From: UBA11403 sp963784615 | GTDB taxonomy: Bacteria > Pseudomonadota > Gammaproteobacteria > Legionellales > Legionellaceae | Reading direction: 5' to 3' | Length of the DNA: 64,000 nt | Assembly: GCA_963784615.1 (NCBI GenBank) | Contig: CAWASG010000001.1 | Coordinates: 1,364,001-1,428,000 of the forward strand | Part shown: piece by piece, positions 1-9,406 of the stretch | Layout: each line of letters opens with the position of its first letter | Position numbering within the stretch: position 1 is the first letter of the stretch | Notes under the pieces: generated by a model | Database searches by the model: none | What the model was told of the DNA's origin: nothing | What the model saw: only the letters and a program-made list of their open reading frames with translations | Made by a program: the position numbers and the translations under genes

Positions 1-298
1 CGAAAGGCAACACGGTATTATTTGAATCATAAAGCATCGACGGGCATTCAATGATTTTTTCTTTTTTATCACGTGATAGCGATTTGATATAGCGCTCTAC
101 CCGCATCGCGTCAGCCTTACTGCCTTGAATCTGCCAGGATTGCGCTATGCGTATGGGTTTAAAACTTCGAGTGTATTTACATTTACCAGTGCCATCGACA
201 TGCGACTGATAGCGTTTTAAGAGATCGGTGGTGTATCCCGTGTAATAGGTATGATTCTCGCAATACAAGATATAAACCCAATAAGATGAATCATCCAT
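1..298 (-). CDS. GIY-YIG nuclease family protein, partial (runs off the left edge)
   Basis: Reading the minus strand from an ATG at 298 gives a protein beginning MDDSSYWVYILYCENHTYYT, followed by GYTTDLLKRYQSH. This is the GIY-YIG core (here VYI...YTG) of the small UPF0213/YhbQ-type single-domain nucleases. AAGGA lies about 10 nt upstream. The frame is still open at base 1, so the C-terminus is missing. Such proteins are metal-dependent endonuclease-fold proteins whose cellular role is mostly unknown. A second, complete family member lies at 39580. Family assignment is firm; function is not. Confidence 0.8.
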   Translation of the reverse strand, partial: MDDSSYWVYILYCENHTYYTGYTTDLLKRYQSHVDGTGKCKYTRSFKPIRIAQSWQIQGSKADAMRVERYIKSLSRDKKEKIIECPSMLYDSNNTVLPF

Positions 299-338
299 AA
301 CGCCCGTCCTTACTACTACCGTTTCTATTCGATCGCCC

Positions 339-513
339 AAGTACCTTCGGTACAAACAGCCAATATGAACTTCACAATATGTGCAATGTTGTATCAGGCG
401 TCGTTGCGAGACACGAAGCAATCCAGAGAACAAAGCTTCGAACTCTGGATTGCTTCGTGCCTCGCAACGACGCGACCTGCAAGTTCATTTCAGCTGTTTG
501 TACCGAAGGTACT
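339..513. repeat. Palindromic repeat family 1, copy a
   Basis: The outer arms AGTACCTTCGGTACAAACAG and its reverse complement enclose a long hairpin whose arms read roughly CGTCGTTGCGAGNCACGAAG and its complement, with AAAGCTT near the tip. Related copies are at 13656, 26845, 53743 and 58978. Short open frames here are repeat translations, not genes. Confidence 0.85.
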
Positions 514-548
514 GGCGCACTCGCAACGACAAACCAATAAAAACAATC

Positions 549-3047
549 CTAAAACAACCCCTTCAACCCAGGCAGATAACTACGAACGATACTCGATGGA
601 TCGCTGCTCTCCACCGTACCCAAGCCCTTTAACAACACCTGAAAATACACATTGGAATTATATTGCGGCTGAAAACTATCTTGCGACAAGCTCATGAATG
701 TTCGCCCACCCATGAGACGCGCTGCCCAGCAACAATTATCATACTGAACCCCGAACAAGCCCAGCATGCTATATCCCTTGCTGATGTTATAACTATACAC
801 CCCAAGCGTACTCCACCTGTCTGTAAACGGTGCCGCGTAGGCAAACGTTGCCTGGTGCAAGGCTGTATTTTGTATACCGCCTGCGGCCGATGGTAACAAA
901 TTACCATTCACAAGATAGGAATAGCCTACGCTGACAAGGCGATCCGGCGCAGGTTGATAATGTAAATTAATATTATCATTATCAGTCGAACGCGTTGCGG
1001 GATCGTAAACATAATCCCCTGTCAGTGACAAAACCGGATTGATCCGATAGGTAGCATGCGATGCAATTGGCGAAGTATCAGCAAAAGGCGATTGATATCC
1101 CAACAACAGTGGACTATCAGTGCACGGCTTATTTTTTTTATAACACAACTGAACTCGCCTATTTTCAAAATAACGAATCTGCCCAACCGTCAAACTTGCC
1201 CGCTCCGCACCACTGGCATCCGATATAAAACGTGTTGTCGCGGCATAAGCCAATTGATTTGCATCGCCAATGCGGTCATACCCAGAAAAACGATTCGTGC
1301 GGAAAAGTTGATCGCTGTTAAAAATCATATACCCCGAATCATAAACCGGAATAGGCGTTTGATCGTGAAAAGGTGCGTACAAATAGAAAAGACGTGGCTC
1401 TAGTGTTTGTGTATAAGGCCCTAATGAACGCTCAAATGTTAATCCACTGTCGATGCTGTAGCGCGGCATCGTTAGATTAAACGATTGATGATTCAATTCC
1501 CCCCGATAATGCACATCATACTGATTCTCGACCAACTCTACAGACGGTGTCACATATCCCCAAGGCTTCATCATCGGTAACGACAAAATGGGATTCAAAT
1601 GATAACGAGGCCCTTGTGGAATGTTCACTCGATCCGTTGGCCAATGATATTCATCAAACTGGGCAATCACATTAAAATCAGTCCCCAACGGCAAGTCGTT
1701 ATACCCGCCTTGCGCATACAACTGGGGCAAGCGTTCATAAATATTGTCAACTGGTGCTTGATTGACAGGATGAAGGGTTTTATAACTTTGCGCCATACCA
1801 CGCAAGAGCCAATGATCCGTTGTATAAGTCAAATCTCCTTGTCGCAAAATTTGATTTTGAGTCAAAATAGCAAGATTGCTACTGAAATCCTGGAGAAAAT
1901 AATCGTCTGAAACCTGTTGGAAATTAATATTCATCGCTAAATTAGGGGCAAGATACGTCGTATCACGCAGCATCACATTCCAGCGATTCGTAGACACCCC
2001 ATCCAATATCGGATAAGCCTCACGGTTATTTGATAAAAATTCGCCAAAGGCATGATCTTGCGGGAGCACCTGCCCACTGAATACACCAGATGAATTATCG
2101 GTTAAATACCTAAAATCGCCACCCATCATCAAACCACGCAGCGTATAGACATGCGGTGTAATGGTCGCGTCATAATTAGGTGCGATATTCCAGTAATAAG
2201 GCAGAGCCGTATCAAACCCGCCTATATTCGTATAGCCATACAAAGGCATTAAAAACCCTGATTTACGCTCATTGGACGTTGGAAAGGTCAAATACGGTGC
2301 GTACATCACCGGCCAGTCACCCACACGCAAGACGGCATTTTTGGCCACGCCAGAGGCATGCGTGGTATCCAAATTGATTTCACTGGCTTCAATATGCCAT
2401 GACTCCTGGTGCGGCGGACAGGTACTATAAGTCGCTTGACGCAAGCTATAATCTTGATTGGCAAAACGCTCAATCAATCTCGCCCGCCCCCACGCGGGCA
2501 AAACCACATGTTTGCGAACTGAATTAAATCGATATAACACATCTTCGATTTGACCGGATTTATCTTGCGGGTTAATGGTCGCTTTACGTGCGATCATCAG
2601 TCTATCAGGCTCTATCAAGTGCACATCACCCAGCAACTCAATCTTTGTCACCTGGTTTTTTTTCGCATCACGATAGACATAAGCGGTTTCTGCACTCACG
2701 ATACGTTGATTTTGATGAACCTCGACATGCCCGGATAATCGCGAACGCCCTTCAGCATAGAATGACACTTCATCGGCTTTGATTTGTACGCCATCGGCCT
2801 CAGAGAGTGGCGCCACCGTAATGGGCAGGTATCCGCCATGGCAGGTTGGCATAAAATCATCATTGGCCCAAGCGAGACATTGAGAGAGTAGTGCTCGCGT
2901 TGACGGCGTCAGTGGTGTATCACGAAAAATCACACAGGCGCGCACCGGCTCAACATCAAGTGTTGCCGCATGCAGCATGGGATAACTTACCCATGCGAGG
3001 CCGCCGATGCTGATCAGCGCATAAAAAAATCGGATATTCAACGCCAC
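549..3047 (-). CDS. lptD: LPS-assembly outer membrane protein LptD
   Basis: LptD (OstA/Imp) with LptE inserts lipopolysaccharide into the outer leaflet of the outer membrane. The protein is about 832 residues, the usual size. It has a signal peptide (residues 1 to about 28), an OstA/LptA-like jellyroll domain (about 70-170) and a large C-terminal beta-barrel. Cysteines near the N-terminus and an adjacent Cys pair in YDNCCWAARL at about residue 770 match the conserved disulphide pairs of the family. The GTG at 3047 is preferred over the TTG at 3050 because AAGG lies 7 nt upstream of it. It is divergent from amgK-murU, as in Pseudomonas. The usual downstream partner surA is absent; a repeat and a GIY-YIG gene follow instead. 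Confidence 0.95.
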   Translation of the reverse strand: MALNIRFFYALISIGGLAWVSYPMLHAATLDVEPVRACVIFRDTPLTPSTRALLSQCLAWANDDFMPTCHGGYLPITVAPLSEADGVQIKADEVSFYAEGRSRLSGHVEVHQNQRIVSAETAYVYRDAKKNQVTKIELLGDVHLIEPDRLMIARKATINPQDKSGQIEDVLYRFNSVRKHVVLPAWGRARLIERFANQDYSLRQATYSTCPPHQESWHIEASEINLDTTHASGVAKNAVLRVGDWPVMYAPYLTFPTSNERKSGFLMPLYGYTNIGGFDTALPYYWNIAPNYDATITPHVYTLRGLMMGGDFRYLTDNSSGVFSGQVLPQDHAFGEFLSNNREAYPILDGVSTNRWNVMLRDTTYLAPNLAMNINFQQVSDDYFLQDFSSNLAILTQNQILRQGDLTYTTDHWLLRGMAQSYKTLHPVNQAPVDNIYERLPQLYAQGGYNDLPLGTDFNVIAQFDEYHWPTDRVNIPQGPRYHLNPILSLPMMKPWGYVTPSVELVENQYDVHYRGELNHQSFNLTMPRYSIDSGLTFERSLGPYTQTLEPRLFYLYAPFHDQTPIPVYDSGYMIFNSDQLFRTNRFSGYDRIGDANQLAYAATTRFISDASGAERASLTVGQIRYFENRRVQLCYKKNKPCTDSPLLLGYQSPFADTSPIASHATYRINPVLSLTGDYVYDPATRSTDNDNINLHYQPAPDRLVSVGYSYLVNGNLLPSAAGGIQNTALHQATFAYAAPFTDRWSTLGVYSYNISKGYSMLGLFGVQYDNCCWAARLMGGRTFMSLSQDSFQPQYNSNVYFQVLLKGLGTVESSDPSSIVRSYLPGLKGLF

Positions 3048-3086
3048 CAAAATACCTTATTATAGTTGCAAGGCCTAAGTCCCACG

Positions 3087-3233
3087 GCCATTAAGTTAAA
3101 GGAATTAATTGGGCGTAGGTTGGGTTGAGGCTGGTAAGCCGAAGCCCAACATGGATGGTTTTGTTGGGCTTCGGCTTACCAGCCTCAACCCAACCTACGC
3201 GTACATCAATCATTTTTTTCTTAACTGAATGCC
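3087..3233. repeat. Palindromic repeat family 2, complete copy in the lptD/amgK divergent region
   Basis: A long inverted repeat has arms CGTAGGTTGGGTTGAGGCTG and complement around a short loop, with outer arms starting GCCATTAAGTTAA. It fills most of the divergent intergenic region, so any promoters for lptD and amgK must flank it or lie inside it. Confidence 0.85.
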
Positions 3234-3280
3234 AGTGGACCTAATTCCTGATTCTTAAAATCCAAGGCGGAAAGTATATC

Positions 3281-4264
3281 ATGCAGACACGAGAAAACGC
3301 ACTGAACGAATGGCTAAAATTACAACTCAATCCTGTATCGTTCACTTTAACACCACTCACAGGCGATGCCAGTTTTCGTCGTTACTCTCGGCTATCATCA
3401 GCCACAGGTACGAAAATCGTCATGGATGCCCCGCCGGATAAAGAAGCCTTGGCGCCTTTTATTCATATTCAACGCGCACTTCAAGCCATCGGCATATTGA
3501 CTCCCGTTGTTCATGCTGCCAATTTAGAGCAAGGGTTTGCGCTCCTTGACGACTTAGGCGACACTCTTTTACTTCATGCACTGACCGATAGCAATCGCGA
3601 TAAGTATTATGCTCTTGCCATGCAAACGTTAGTGGATATGCAACAATGCCCTGGCCAATCACTCCCAGCATTTGATAAGCAACATATGCTCAACGAAATG
3701 AGCTTGTTTCATGACTGGTTTTTGAAGGCTTATCTCAAACTATCTCTCACCGCTGCTGAAGAACGCCTGATTCATACAACGTTTAATGCCATAGCCGACC
3801 GCGTTGCAGCGCAACCTCAAGTATTCATCCACCGAGACTATCACTCGCGAAACCTCATGATTGTTAATGAAAAGCTTGGCGTCATTGATTTTCAAGATGC
3901 CATGTTTGGGCCAGTGACCTACGATCTCGCATCCCTTTTAAAAGACTGCTACACCAAGCTCCCTGACGCTGCTTACCAGCAATATGTCGAGCTGTTTTAT
4001 CAACGCCAACCGCTTGCGCAAACATGGTCGTTGCAGACGTTCAAGGATGAGGTTGATTATTGCGGATTACAACGGCATCTCAAAGTCCTGGGGATTTTCT
4101 GCCGTTTGCATTTACGTGACAACAAGCCTAATTATTTGCAGGATTTACCTCTAACGATGGCGTATACCTTAACCTGTTTAAAGCGACATGCAGAACTAAG
4201 CCCCCTTCTCCAACTGTTGGAAGAGCGCGTTCTACCACAATTTATGGAGACTTGTGCGGCATGA
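3281..4264 (+). CDS. amgK: N-acetylmuramate/N-acetylglucosamine kinase AmgK
   Basis: AmgK is an aminoglycoside-phosphotransferase-fold sugar kinase. It phosphorylates MurNAc (and GlcNAc) at the anomeric position in the cell-wall recycling route that bypasses de novo UDP-MurNAc synthesis. The catalytic loop HRDYHSRNLM is at about residue 184 and the metal-binding DFQDAMFGP at about 203. Its 327 residues are normal for the family. Its stop overlaps the murU start (ATGA), so the two are translationally coupled. Divergence from lptD is the same arrangement as in Pseudomonas putida, where the pathway was defined; there it confers intrinsic fosfomycin tolerance. Confidence 0.93.
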   Translation: MQTRENALNEWLKLQLNPVSFTLTPLTGDASFRRYSRLSSATGTKIVMDAPPDKEALAPFIHIQRALQAIGILTPVVHAANLEQGFALLDDLGDTLLLHALTDSNRDKYYALAMQTLVDMQQCPGQSLPAFDKQHMLNEMSLFHDWFLKAYLKLSLTAAEERLIHTTFNAIADRVAAQPQVFIHRDYHSRNLMIVNEKLGVIDFQDAMFGPVTYDLASLLKDCYTKLPDAAYQQYVELFYQRQPLAQTWSLQTFKDEVDYCGLQRHLKVLGIFCRLHLRDNKPNYLQDLPLTMAYTLTCLKRHAELSPLLQLLEERVLPQFMETCAA

Positions 4265-4950
4265 AAACGGCGATGATTTTTGCTGCTGGTCGCGGCGAGC
4301 GCTTAAAGCCATTAACCGATACCTGTCCCAAAGCACTCTGCAAGGTTCGTGGCACCCCCCTCATCGAATATCATATTCAACATCTCGCCGCAGCTGGATT
4401 TAACACCATTATCATTAATATTGCCTATTTGGGTGGTATGATTCGGGATTATTTAGGCAATGGTTCACGTTGGAATATCAACATTCTTTACTCACCAGAG
4501 CCACCCGGCGCACTAGAAACCGGCGGCGCCTTGGTCAACGCGCGCCATCTCCTTGGTGATGAACCATTTGTGACTGTCAATGCGGATATTGTGACCGATT
4601 ATGATTTTTCACGCCTGTTGCTTCCCAAAGAACGGCTTGCACACCTTATTTTAGTGAATCAGCCGCCCTACTACTCACATGCAGATTTTGGTCTATCAAA
4701 GAATGGCTTATTAAGCCTGGAAAACAAGCACTACACTTTTTCCGGCATCGCCTGCTATGGCCCAGACATATTTGATGCACTTAAGCCCGGTCGTTTTTCA
4801 ATCACACCTGTCATCAAACAGCAAATAGAACATCAACGTGTGAGTGGGGAGATTTATTCAGGGCAATGGATAGATATTGGATCGCCTGAGCGGTTGGAAG
4901 CGGCAAGCAAGTTAGTATCGCGGGAATTAATCGGACGTAGGTTGGGTTGA
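4261..4950 (+). CDS. murU: N-acetylmuramate alpha-1-phosphate uridylyltransferase MurU
   Basis: MurU converts MurNAc-1-phosphate plus UTP to UDP-MurNAc, the step after AmgK. The nucleotidyltransferase signature AAGRGERLKPLTD is at residues 8-20, PKALCKVRG follows, and the metal-binding NADIV is near 107. I chose the ATG at 4261, in a 4-nt ATGA overlap with amgK, over an upstream TTG at 4252. The last residues, ELIGRRLG, and the TGA stop are encoded by the start of a family 2 repeat, so the natural C-terminus was probably altered when the repeat arrived. Confidence 0.93.
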   Translation: MKTAMIFAAGRGERLKPLTDTCPKALCKVRGTPLIEYHIQHLAAAGFNTIIINIAYLGGMIRDYLGNGSRWNINILYSPEPPGALETGGALVNARHLLGDEPFVTVNADIVTDYDFSRLLLPKERLAHLILVNQPPYYSHADFGLSKNGLLSLENKHYTFSGIACYGPDIFDALKPGRFSITPVIKQQIEHQRVSGEIYSGQWIDIGSPERLEAASKLVSRELIGRRLG

Positions 4951-5064
4951 GGCTGGTAAGCCGAAGCCCAACATGGGCGCGCTCGATCCAACATTTGGGT
5001 TATCGACCTGTTGGGCTTCGCTCTCGCTCAACCCAACCTACTCCGATTAATTCCCTTAAATGGC
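4924..5064. repeat. Palindromic repeat family 2, overlapping the murU 3' end
   Basis: The left arm GGAATTAATCGGACGTAGG and right arm CCTACTCCGATTAATTCC are reverse complements flanking the GTTGGGTTGAG core. The left arm is read as the last codons of murU. It may act as a transcription terminator hairpin, but no T-run follows. Confidence 0.85.
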
Positions 5065-5109
5065 AGTGAACTGCAGGATATGCATAGGCAGGACAAATTT
5101 TTATGTACC

Positions 5110-5871
5110 CTACGATGCACCAGCTCCGGCAGATCCCGTGCTCTGAGATGCCTGCGCGTTTGCAAATACCGTAGCGCTAACATCGTTCACCTTGACTTCC
5201 AACTTCGATTTTTGCTTAACAAATGCTGCAAACCCCTGCGATGTATTGTTATTATCAGTCCTCTCGCCCATGAATGCCTTTTTATAGTCCTCGGGATCAA
5301 CTTTTTTATCCTTGCCCTTATTCTTGCCTTCTTCGATCTTCTTTTTATTTCCATCTTCCGAGCTTTCATAAATGAAGCCATCTTCACATATCATGCCCCT
5401 TTCGGTGAGCCAATCTGAATAAATGGCATTCATTTGCGCGGCCGCTTCCTCATCGAGAGGGCTACCATCAGCAGTCGAAAACCCTTGAAGTAGAGCCGAA
5501 TTATTATCCATCGCGAAATCAAACTGAATGGGTTTATCCGCAAATTTGGATTGCAACGCTTCTGTGGCAGCAACAGACAAGTTTATCTGGAAGTTTCTAA
5601 ATGAAGAGACAGCAGCATCTCGCACTTGGCCGGACCAAAACTCACTGCCTGTTTCTGTTTGAGCTTTAACGATTTCTGCAAATTTCTTCACTTCAGTCAT
5701 CACGTCTTTAAAATCCACAGAAAGCCCACATGACGTAACCTGCGCTGCAAGTCGATCGTGAAAATAAACAGCCACCTCGTGGTTCGTCGCGACTGAAAAC
5801 AATTTCTCGAGGGCTTTGGCATCCGGCATTTTAAGAGCTGTGTTGGCGGCCTTTGCTAAAGTTAATTCCAT
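5110..5871 (-). CDS. Hypothetical protein with a low-complexity C-terminal tail
   Basis: I do not recognise this 253-residue protein. It has no signal peptide and no membrane segment. Residues 1-160 look like a globular alpha-rich domain. A highly charged stretch near 170-195 (IEEGKNKGKDKKVDPEDYKK) follows, and the tail ends ASQSTGSAGAGAS, rich in small residues. AGAG is near the expected ribosome-binding position. It lies 20 nt downstream of fadE and could be cotranscribed. A charged linker with a small-residue tail would fit a type IV secretion substrate of Legionellales, but that is only a guess. Confidence 0.6.
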   Translation of the reverse strand: MELTLAKAANTALKMPDAKALEKLFSVATNHEVAVYFHDRLAAQVTSCGLSVDFKDVMTEVKKFAEIVKAQTETGSEFWSGQVRDAAVSSFRNFQINLSVAATEALQSKFADKPIQFDFAMDNNSALLQGFSTADGSPLDEEAAAQMNAIYSDWLTERGMICEDGFIYESSEDGNKKKIEEGKNKGKDKKVDPEDYKKAFMGERTDNNNTSQGFAAFVKQKSKLEVKVNDVSATVFANAQASQSTGSAGAGAS

Positions 5872-5890
5872 AATCTATCTCTCTGTTAGT

Positions 5891-8323
5891 TTATTTCAAA
5901 GGGGATGGGATAGTATCAATCGCTGATACAAACACCGTTTTTTTCATCGCCTCTGCAGTAAATTCATCCACCTGTATCGCATCCCAACGGGCTTGCTCAA
6001 CGGTCATAATGTCATCCATTTCCTGTTGGGTTAGCGCTTTATCTGCCACTTTCTCTGTCAACATGGCTTTGAGTTTCCCCCATTTACAGCGCTTTAACTC
6101 AGGAACTTTTTTATACAGATCGGCATGCTCCATCATCAGTTGAAACGCATGTTCAACCCGGTCGATCGGTTGCTTGTCGTCTCCACTTAAATATAGACTC
6201 TTTTTCAACTGATCGCGATAAATGTGGTTGTCACACATTCCTTTAGCCAACTGACCACACAGGCGATCAGAAGGATAAGCCATGCTTTGACCCCAGGGAA
6301 AAGCCATGCAACGGGCGAAAATCCCAACCGCACGCATTGGGAAATTTTTGCATAGTGAAAGCAACGATGCCTGAGCATGATAGAAGCAGTAGGACACGGC
6401 CCATTGGGCATGTAACTGTTCTGTCTCATCACCATCCCGGCAATAGCGTAATGCCGCCATGGCCAAATATAAATAAGACATGCCATCAGCAAGCCTTGCG
6501 GATAATCGCTCTTTGCGTTTCAGCTCCCCGCCCAAAGTCATTAACGCTAAATCGGCAATCCATGCAAAGGCATAACTTAAACGCGACAAACGCTGATATT
6601 CTCGCTTCAATGGGCTTTCAGGTACGGCAATAAACCGCCCGCCTGTCCACGCACTGCAAATTGTTTTCGCAAGATTTCGCATAAAATATGCGGTGTGCTG
6701 CCAAAACAGCCCGCGGAATGCTTCACCATCTTGGTTAGAAATCGCATAAAATTCATCACGTACAAAGGGATGACACGCAATCGATCCTTGCCCAAAAATC
6801 AACAAATTACGCGTCATAATATTCGCGCCTTCAACGGTTATCGACACCGGAGAACCTTGAAAATGCCCTGCCAAATAATTACGCGGCCCCATGACCACCA
6901 TACGACCCGCATGCACATCCATCGCCGCAATCAACGCGATACGTGCGAGCTCCGTGTTATAGTATTTGGTGATAGCAGATGCAACAGAGGGCTTTTTATG
7001 TTCATTAACCGCCGCGAGCGTCAGTAACCGCGTTGCATTGACTAAATAACCCAATCCGGCGATGTCAGCCAGCTTTTCTCCAATGCCTTCAAACTGCGCA
7101 ATGTCCACGTTAAATTGTCGACGTACTTTTGCATAAGCACCGGTCGCCACATAAGCAACGTTAGAGGTAGCGGTCGCCAATGCAGGCAATGAAATAGAAC
7201 GGCCAATGGACAAACACTCCACCAACATCTGCCAGCCACTTCCTGCTTTCTGCTGCCCGCCAATAATGCTATCAATAGGTACAAAAATACCCTTGCCGCG
7301 AATCGTCCCATTCATAAATGCAAGCTCTGCAGGTAAATGGCGATTACCAATCTCAAGATGAGGTGTGTCACGTGCAACCAACACACACGTAATCCCTTCT
7401 TCGCCAGTACCCGCCAGCAATCCATCTGGATCTTTTAATTGAACCGCAAGGCCTATCAACGTTGCGACCGGTGCTAGGGTTATCCAACGTTTATCTAATG
7501 TAATCTCTAATCCTAATACCATTTTTCCGTCTATTTTTTTATGCATGACGATCGCTTCAGATTCAATCGACGTTGCATCACTTCCCGCGCCGGGTTCAGT
7601 CAATGCAAAACAGGGAATCTCAATTCCCTTGGCTAAGCGCGGTAAATAATAGGATTTTTGCTCGTCAGTACCATAATGTTGTAATAGCTCTGCAGGGCCG
7701 AGAGAGTTAGGAACCATCACTGTCACCGCAGCAGATGGGCAACGGCTTGCTATTTTAATCACAATATCCGAATGCGCCCGCGCGGAAAAGCCTTTCCCGC
7801 CATATTGTTTTTCAATCACCAGGGCAAAAAAGCCGTTGTCTTTCATGTAGGCCCAAACAGCCGCCGGCAGATCGTGTTCATTCACAATGGCCCAATCATC
7901 CAGCATCGAGCATAACGTTTCAGTTTCATGGTCTAAAAAAGCTTGCTCTTCGACTGTCAATTCTGTTTGGATACTGGCTAATTTATCCCAATCTGGCTCG
8001 CCCATAAAAATGCTTTTTTCCAGCCAAACATCCCCGGCATTCAACGCTTCTTCTTCGGTTTTAGACAATTTTGGAATCGATTTTTCTGCTCGTTTAAACA
8101 CAAAATCACTGATAGCATCTCGAACCGATTCAACGCGCAACAATACAATAATCGCGGCAATCGATGCCCAAACGACAAGCCCAATGAGCCAGGGAAACCC
8201 AATCAAGAACGTTGCAATCAGCAAATACACTGCACTTCCGGCTTCCCAAATCCTGGGGGAAGCTGAACGGTACAGCAGTGTCAATGAAAACCCGAGATAC
8301 ACAACAAACAGCAACATGCCCAT
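5891..8323 (-). CDS. fadE: Acyl-CoA dehydrogenase FadE (long membrane-anchored form)
   Basis: FadE catalyses the first, FAD-dependent step of fatty acid beta-oxidation. From the start chosen here it is 810 residues, close to E. coli FadE. Two hydrophobic segments (about 1-25 and 33-60) precede the dehydrogenase domain, which has LTEPGAGSDATS near 240 and the catalytic-Glu motif VEGANIMTRNLLIFGQG near 496. The frame is open to an ATG at 8371, but that start lies in the end of a repeat and has no ribosome-binding site. AAGG stands 6 nt before the ATG at 8323 (MGMLLFVVYLG), so I chose that one. It may share a transcript with the unknown gene downstream. Confidence 0.93.
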   Translation of the reverse strand: MGMLLFVVYLGFSLTLLYRSASPRIWEAGSAVYLLIATFLIGFPWLIGLVVWASIAAIIVLLRVESVRDAISDFVFKRAEKSIPKLSKTEEEALNAGDVWLEKSIFMGEPDWDKLASIQTELTVEEQAFLDHETETLCSMLDDWAIVNEHDLPAAVWAYMKDNGFFALVIEKQYGGKGFSARAHSDIVIKIASRCPSAAVTVMVPNSLGPAELLQHYGTDEQKSYYLPRLAKGIEIPCFALTEPGAGSDATSIESEAIVMHKKIDGKMVLGLEITLDKRWITLAPVATLIGLAVQLKDPDGLLAGTGEEGITCVLVARDTPHLEIGNRHLPAELAFMNGTIRGKGIFVPIDSIIGGQQKAGSGWQMLVECLSIGRSISLPALATATSNVAYVATGAYAKVRRQFNVDIAQFEGIGEKLADIAGLGYLVNATRLLTLAAVNEHKKPSVASAITKYYNTELARIALIAAMDVHAGRMVVMGPRNYLAGHFQGSPVSITVEGANIMTRNLLIFGQGSIACHPFVRDEFYAISNQDGEAFRGLFWQHTAYFMRNLAKTICSAWTGGRFIAVPESPLKREYQRLSRLSYAFAWIADLALMTLGGELKRKERLSARLADGMSYLYLAMAALRYCRDGDETEQLHAQWAVSYCFYHAQASLLSLCKNFPMRAVGIFARCMAFPWGQSMAYPSDRLCGQLAKGMCDNHIYRDQLKKSLYLSGDDKQPIDRVEHAFQLMMEHADLYKKVPELKRCKWGKLKAMLTEKVADKALTQQEMDDIMTVEQARWDAIQVDEFTAEAMKKTVFVSAIDTIPSPLK

Positions 8324-8357
8324 AATCATCCTTATTATTATTCTAGAAAAAGCAGCC

Positions 8358-8676
8358 AGTACCATTTCCATTTAGTTTTGATTGGTTCGTCTTTGAGGGC
8401 GAAGCGGTTCGGGTTCGGAGCAACAATTCCCGCCGTAAAACCTAAGCTAGTGAAGGCATGCCTTCTCCCGCTGGCGGCAGAAGGTGCCCGACAGGGCGGA
8501 TGAGGGTGGATCAAACGATTGTGGCTTGATCTACCCTCACCCGCCCTGTCGGGCACCCTCTCCCATCAATGGGAGAGGGCCATCCTACTGATCATCGGTT
8601 TTTACGGCAGAAATCGCTGCTCCTAACCGCTTCGCTCTCAAAGACAAATCAATCAAAACTCAATGGAAAAGGTACT
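8358..8676. repeat. MITE-like palindromic element (family 3), full copy of about 319 bp
   Basis: The left end AGTACCATTTCCATTTAGTT and the right end AACTCAATGGAAAAGGTACT are near-perfect inverted copies. They continue inward through TTGTCTTTGAG(G/A)GCGAAGCGG to a central hairpin of TGCCCGACAGGGCGG type. It has the architecture of a non-autonomous element. It fills the fadE/8783 intergenic region and overlaps the upstream in-frame ATG of fadE. Degenerate or partial copies are at 17028, 59138 and 60433-60540. Confidence 0.85.
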
Positions 8677-8782
8677 AATGCCTTAGTGTACGATATTCTC
8701 ATCAATACTCCCAGATCTGTATCACTTGCATTCAAACGGATTACGCCCTAATGTTGAAGAATAAAATCAGAATGACCTCATC

Positions 8783-9406
8783 ATGAAAAAACGCTTGGCC
8801 TGGAATTTTGAAATCAACATAGATGCCCCTCTAAGCCTGCCCGTGGTCATAGAGGAGCACAACGAAGATACCCACTGGGAATCCCGCTTCTTTTGGCCTG
8901 AGCGCGACATTGTGACTTTATCTGGCCTTGATGAGCGCTTTCTCGAATTATCGCGTTATAAAATCAAACATCGCTCAGATACCTACGCTTTACTTTCCGA
9001 TGCAGACTTCAATATCAAAACACGCCGTGGAGAATTGGTATACAAGCCATTAATTGAGCGGACAAAGCGGGTAATTGCTTATGGTAAAAAAATTAAATTG
9101 GAAGATGACGCTATAGCTGTGATCGATATTCATGGGGAGCAAACGCCTCTTCGCTCACTGAGCCAACGCGCCACGAATCAAGGGCATCCAGTATTGGTGA
9201 ATAAAGAAGCGCTGATCTATAAATTTGAGTCGCATCCCACCACTAAGCTGGAACTTGCGAGACTTTCTATCGACGATAAGATTTATTTTAGTATCGGCAT
9301 CGAATCTCATACGCGTGCACTTGTTGAAGATTTAACCCAAAGGATCATTGGCGACCATGAGACGAGCGACTATGTTAGTTTTTTAAAACTTTGCAGGAAA
9401 GGCTGA
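8783..9406 (+). CDS. Unknown protein in the ppk operon, possibly a tunnel-fold (CYTH-like) protein
   Basis: A 207-residue cytosolic protein without signal peptide or membrane segments. I cannot assign it with confidence. Alternating charged beta-strands, WESRFFWPE near 32, DFNIKTRRGELVYKPLIER near 75 and TKLELARLSID near 154, resemble strands of triphosphate-tunnel (CYTH) proteins, which act on inorganic polyphosphate or triphosphate. The operon with polyphosphate kinase would suit that idea, but the classic ExExK signature is not evident. Its stop overlaps the next ATG (TGATG). Confidence 0.6.
   Translation: MKKRLAWNFEINIDAPLSLPVVIEEHNEDTHWESRFFWPERDIVTLSGLDERFLELSRYKIKHRSDTYALLSDADFNIKTRRGELVYKPLIERTKRVIAYGKKIKLEDDAIAVIDIHGEQTPLRSLSQRATNQGHPVLVNKEALIYKFESHPTTKLELARLSIDDKIYFSIGIESHTRALVEDLTQRIIGDHETSDYVSFLKLCRKG

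Noticed and set aside
365..697. Open frames over the family 1 repeat and the lptD 3' end
   Set aside because: They translate palindromic repeat DNA and the antisense of lptD; similar frames appear at every repeat copy.
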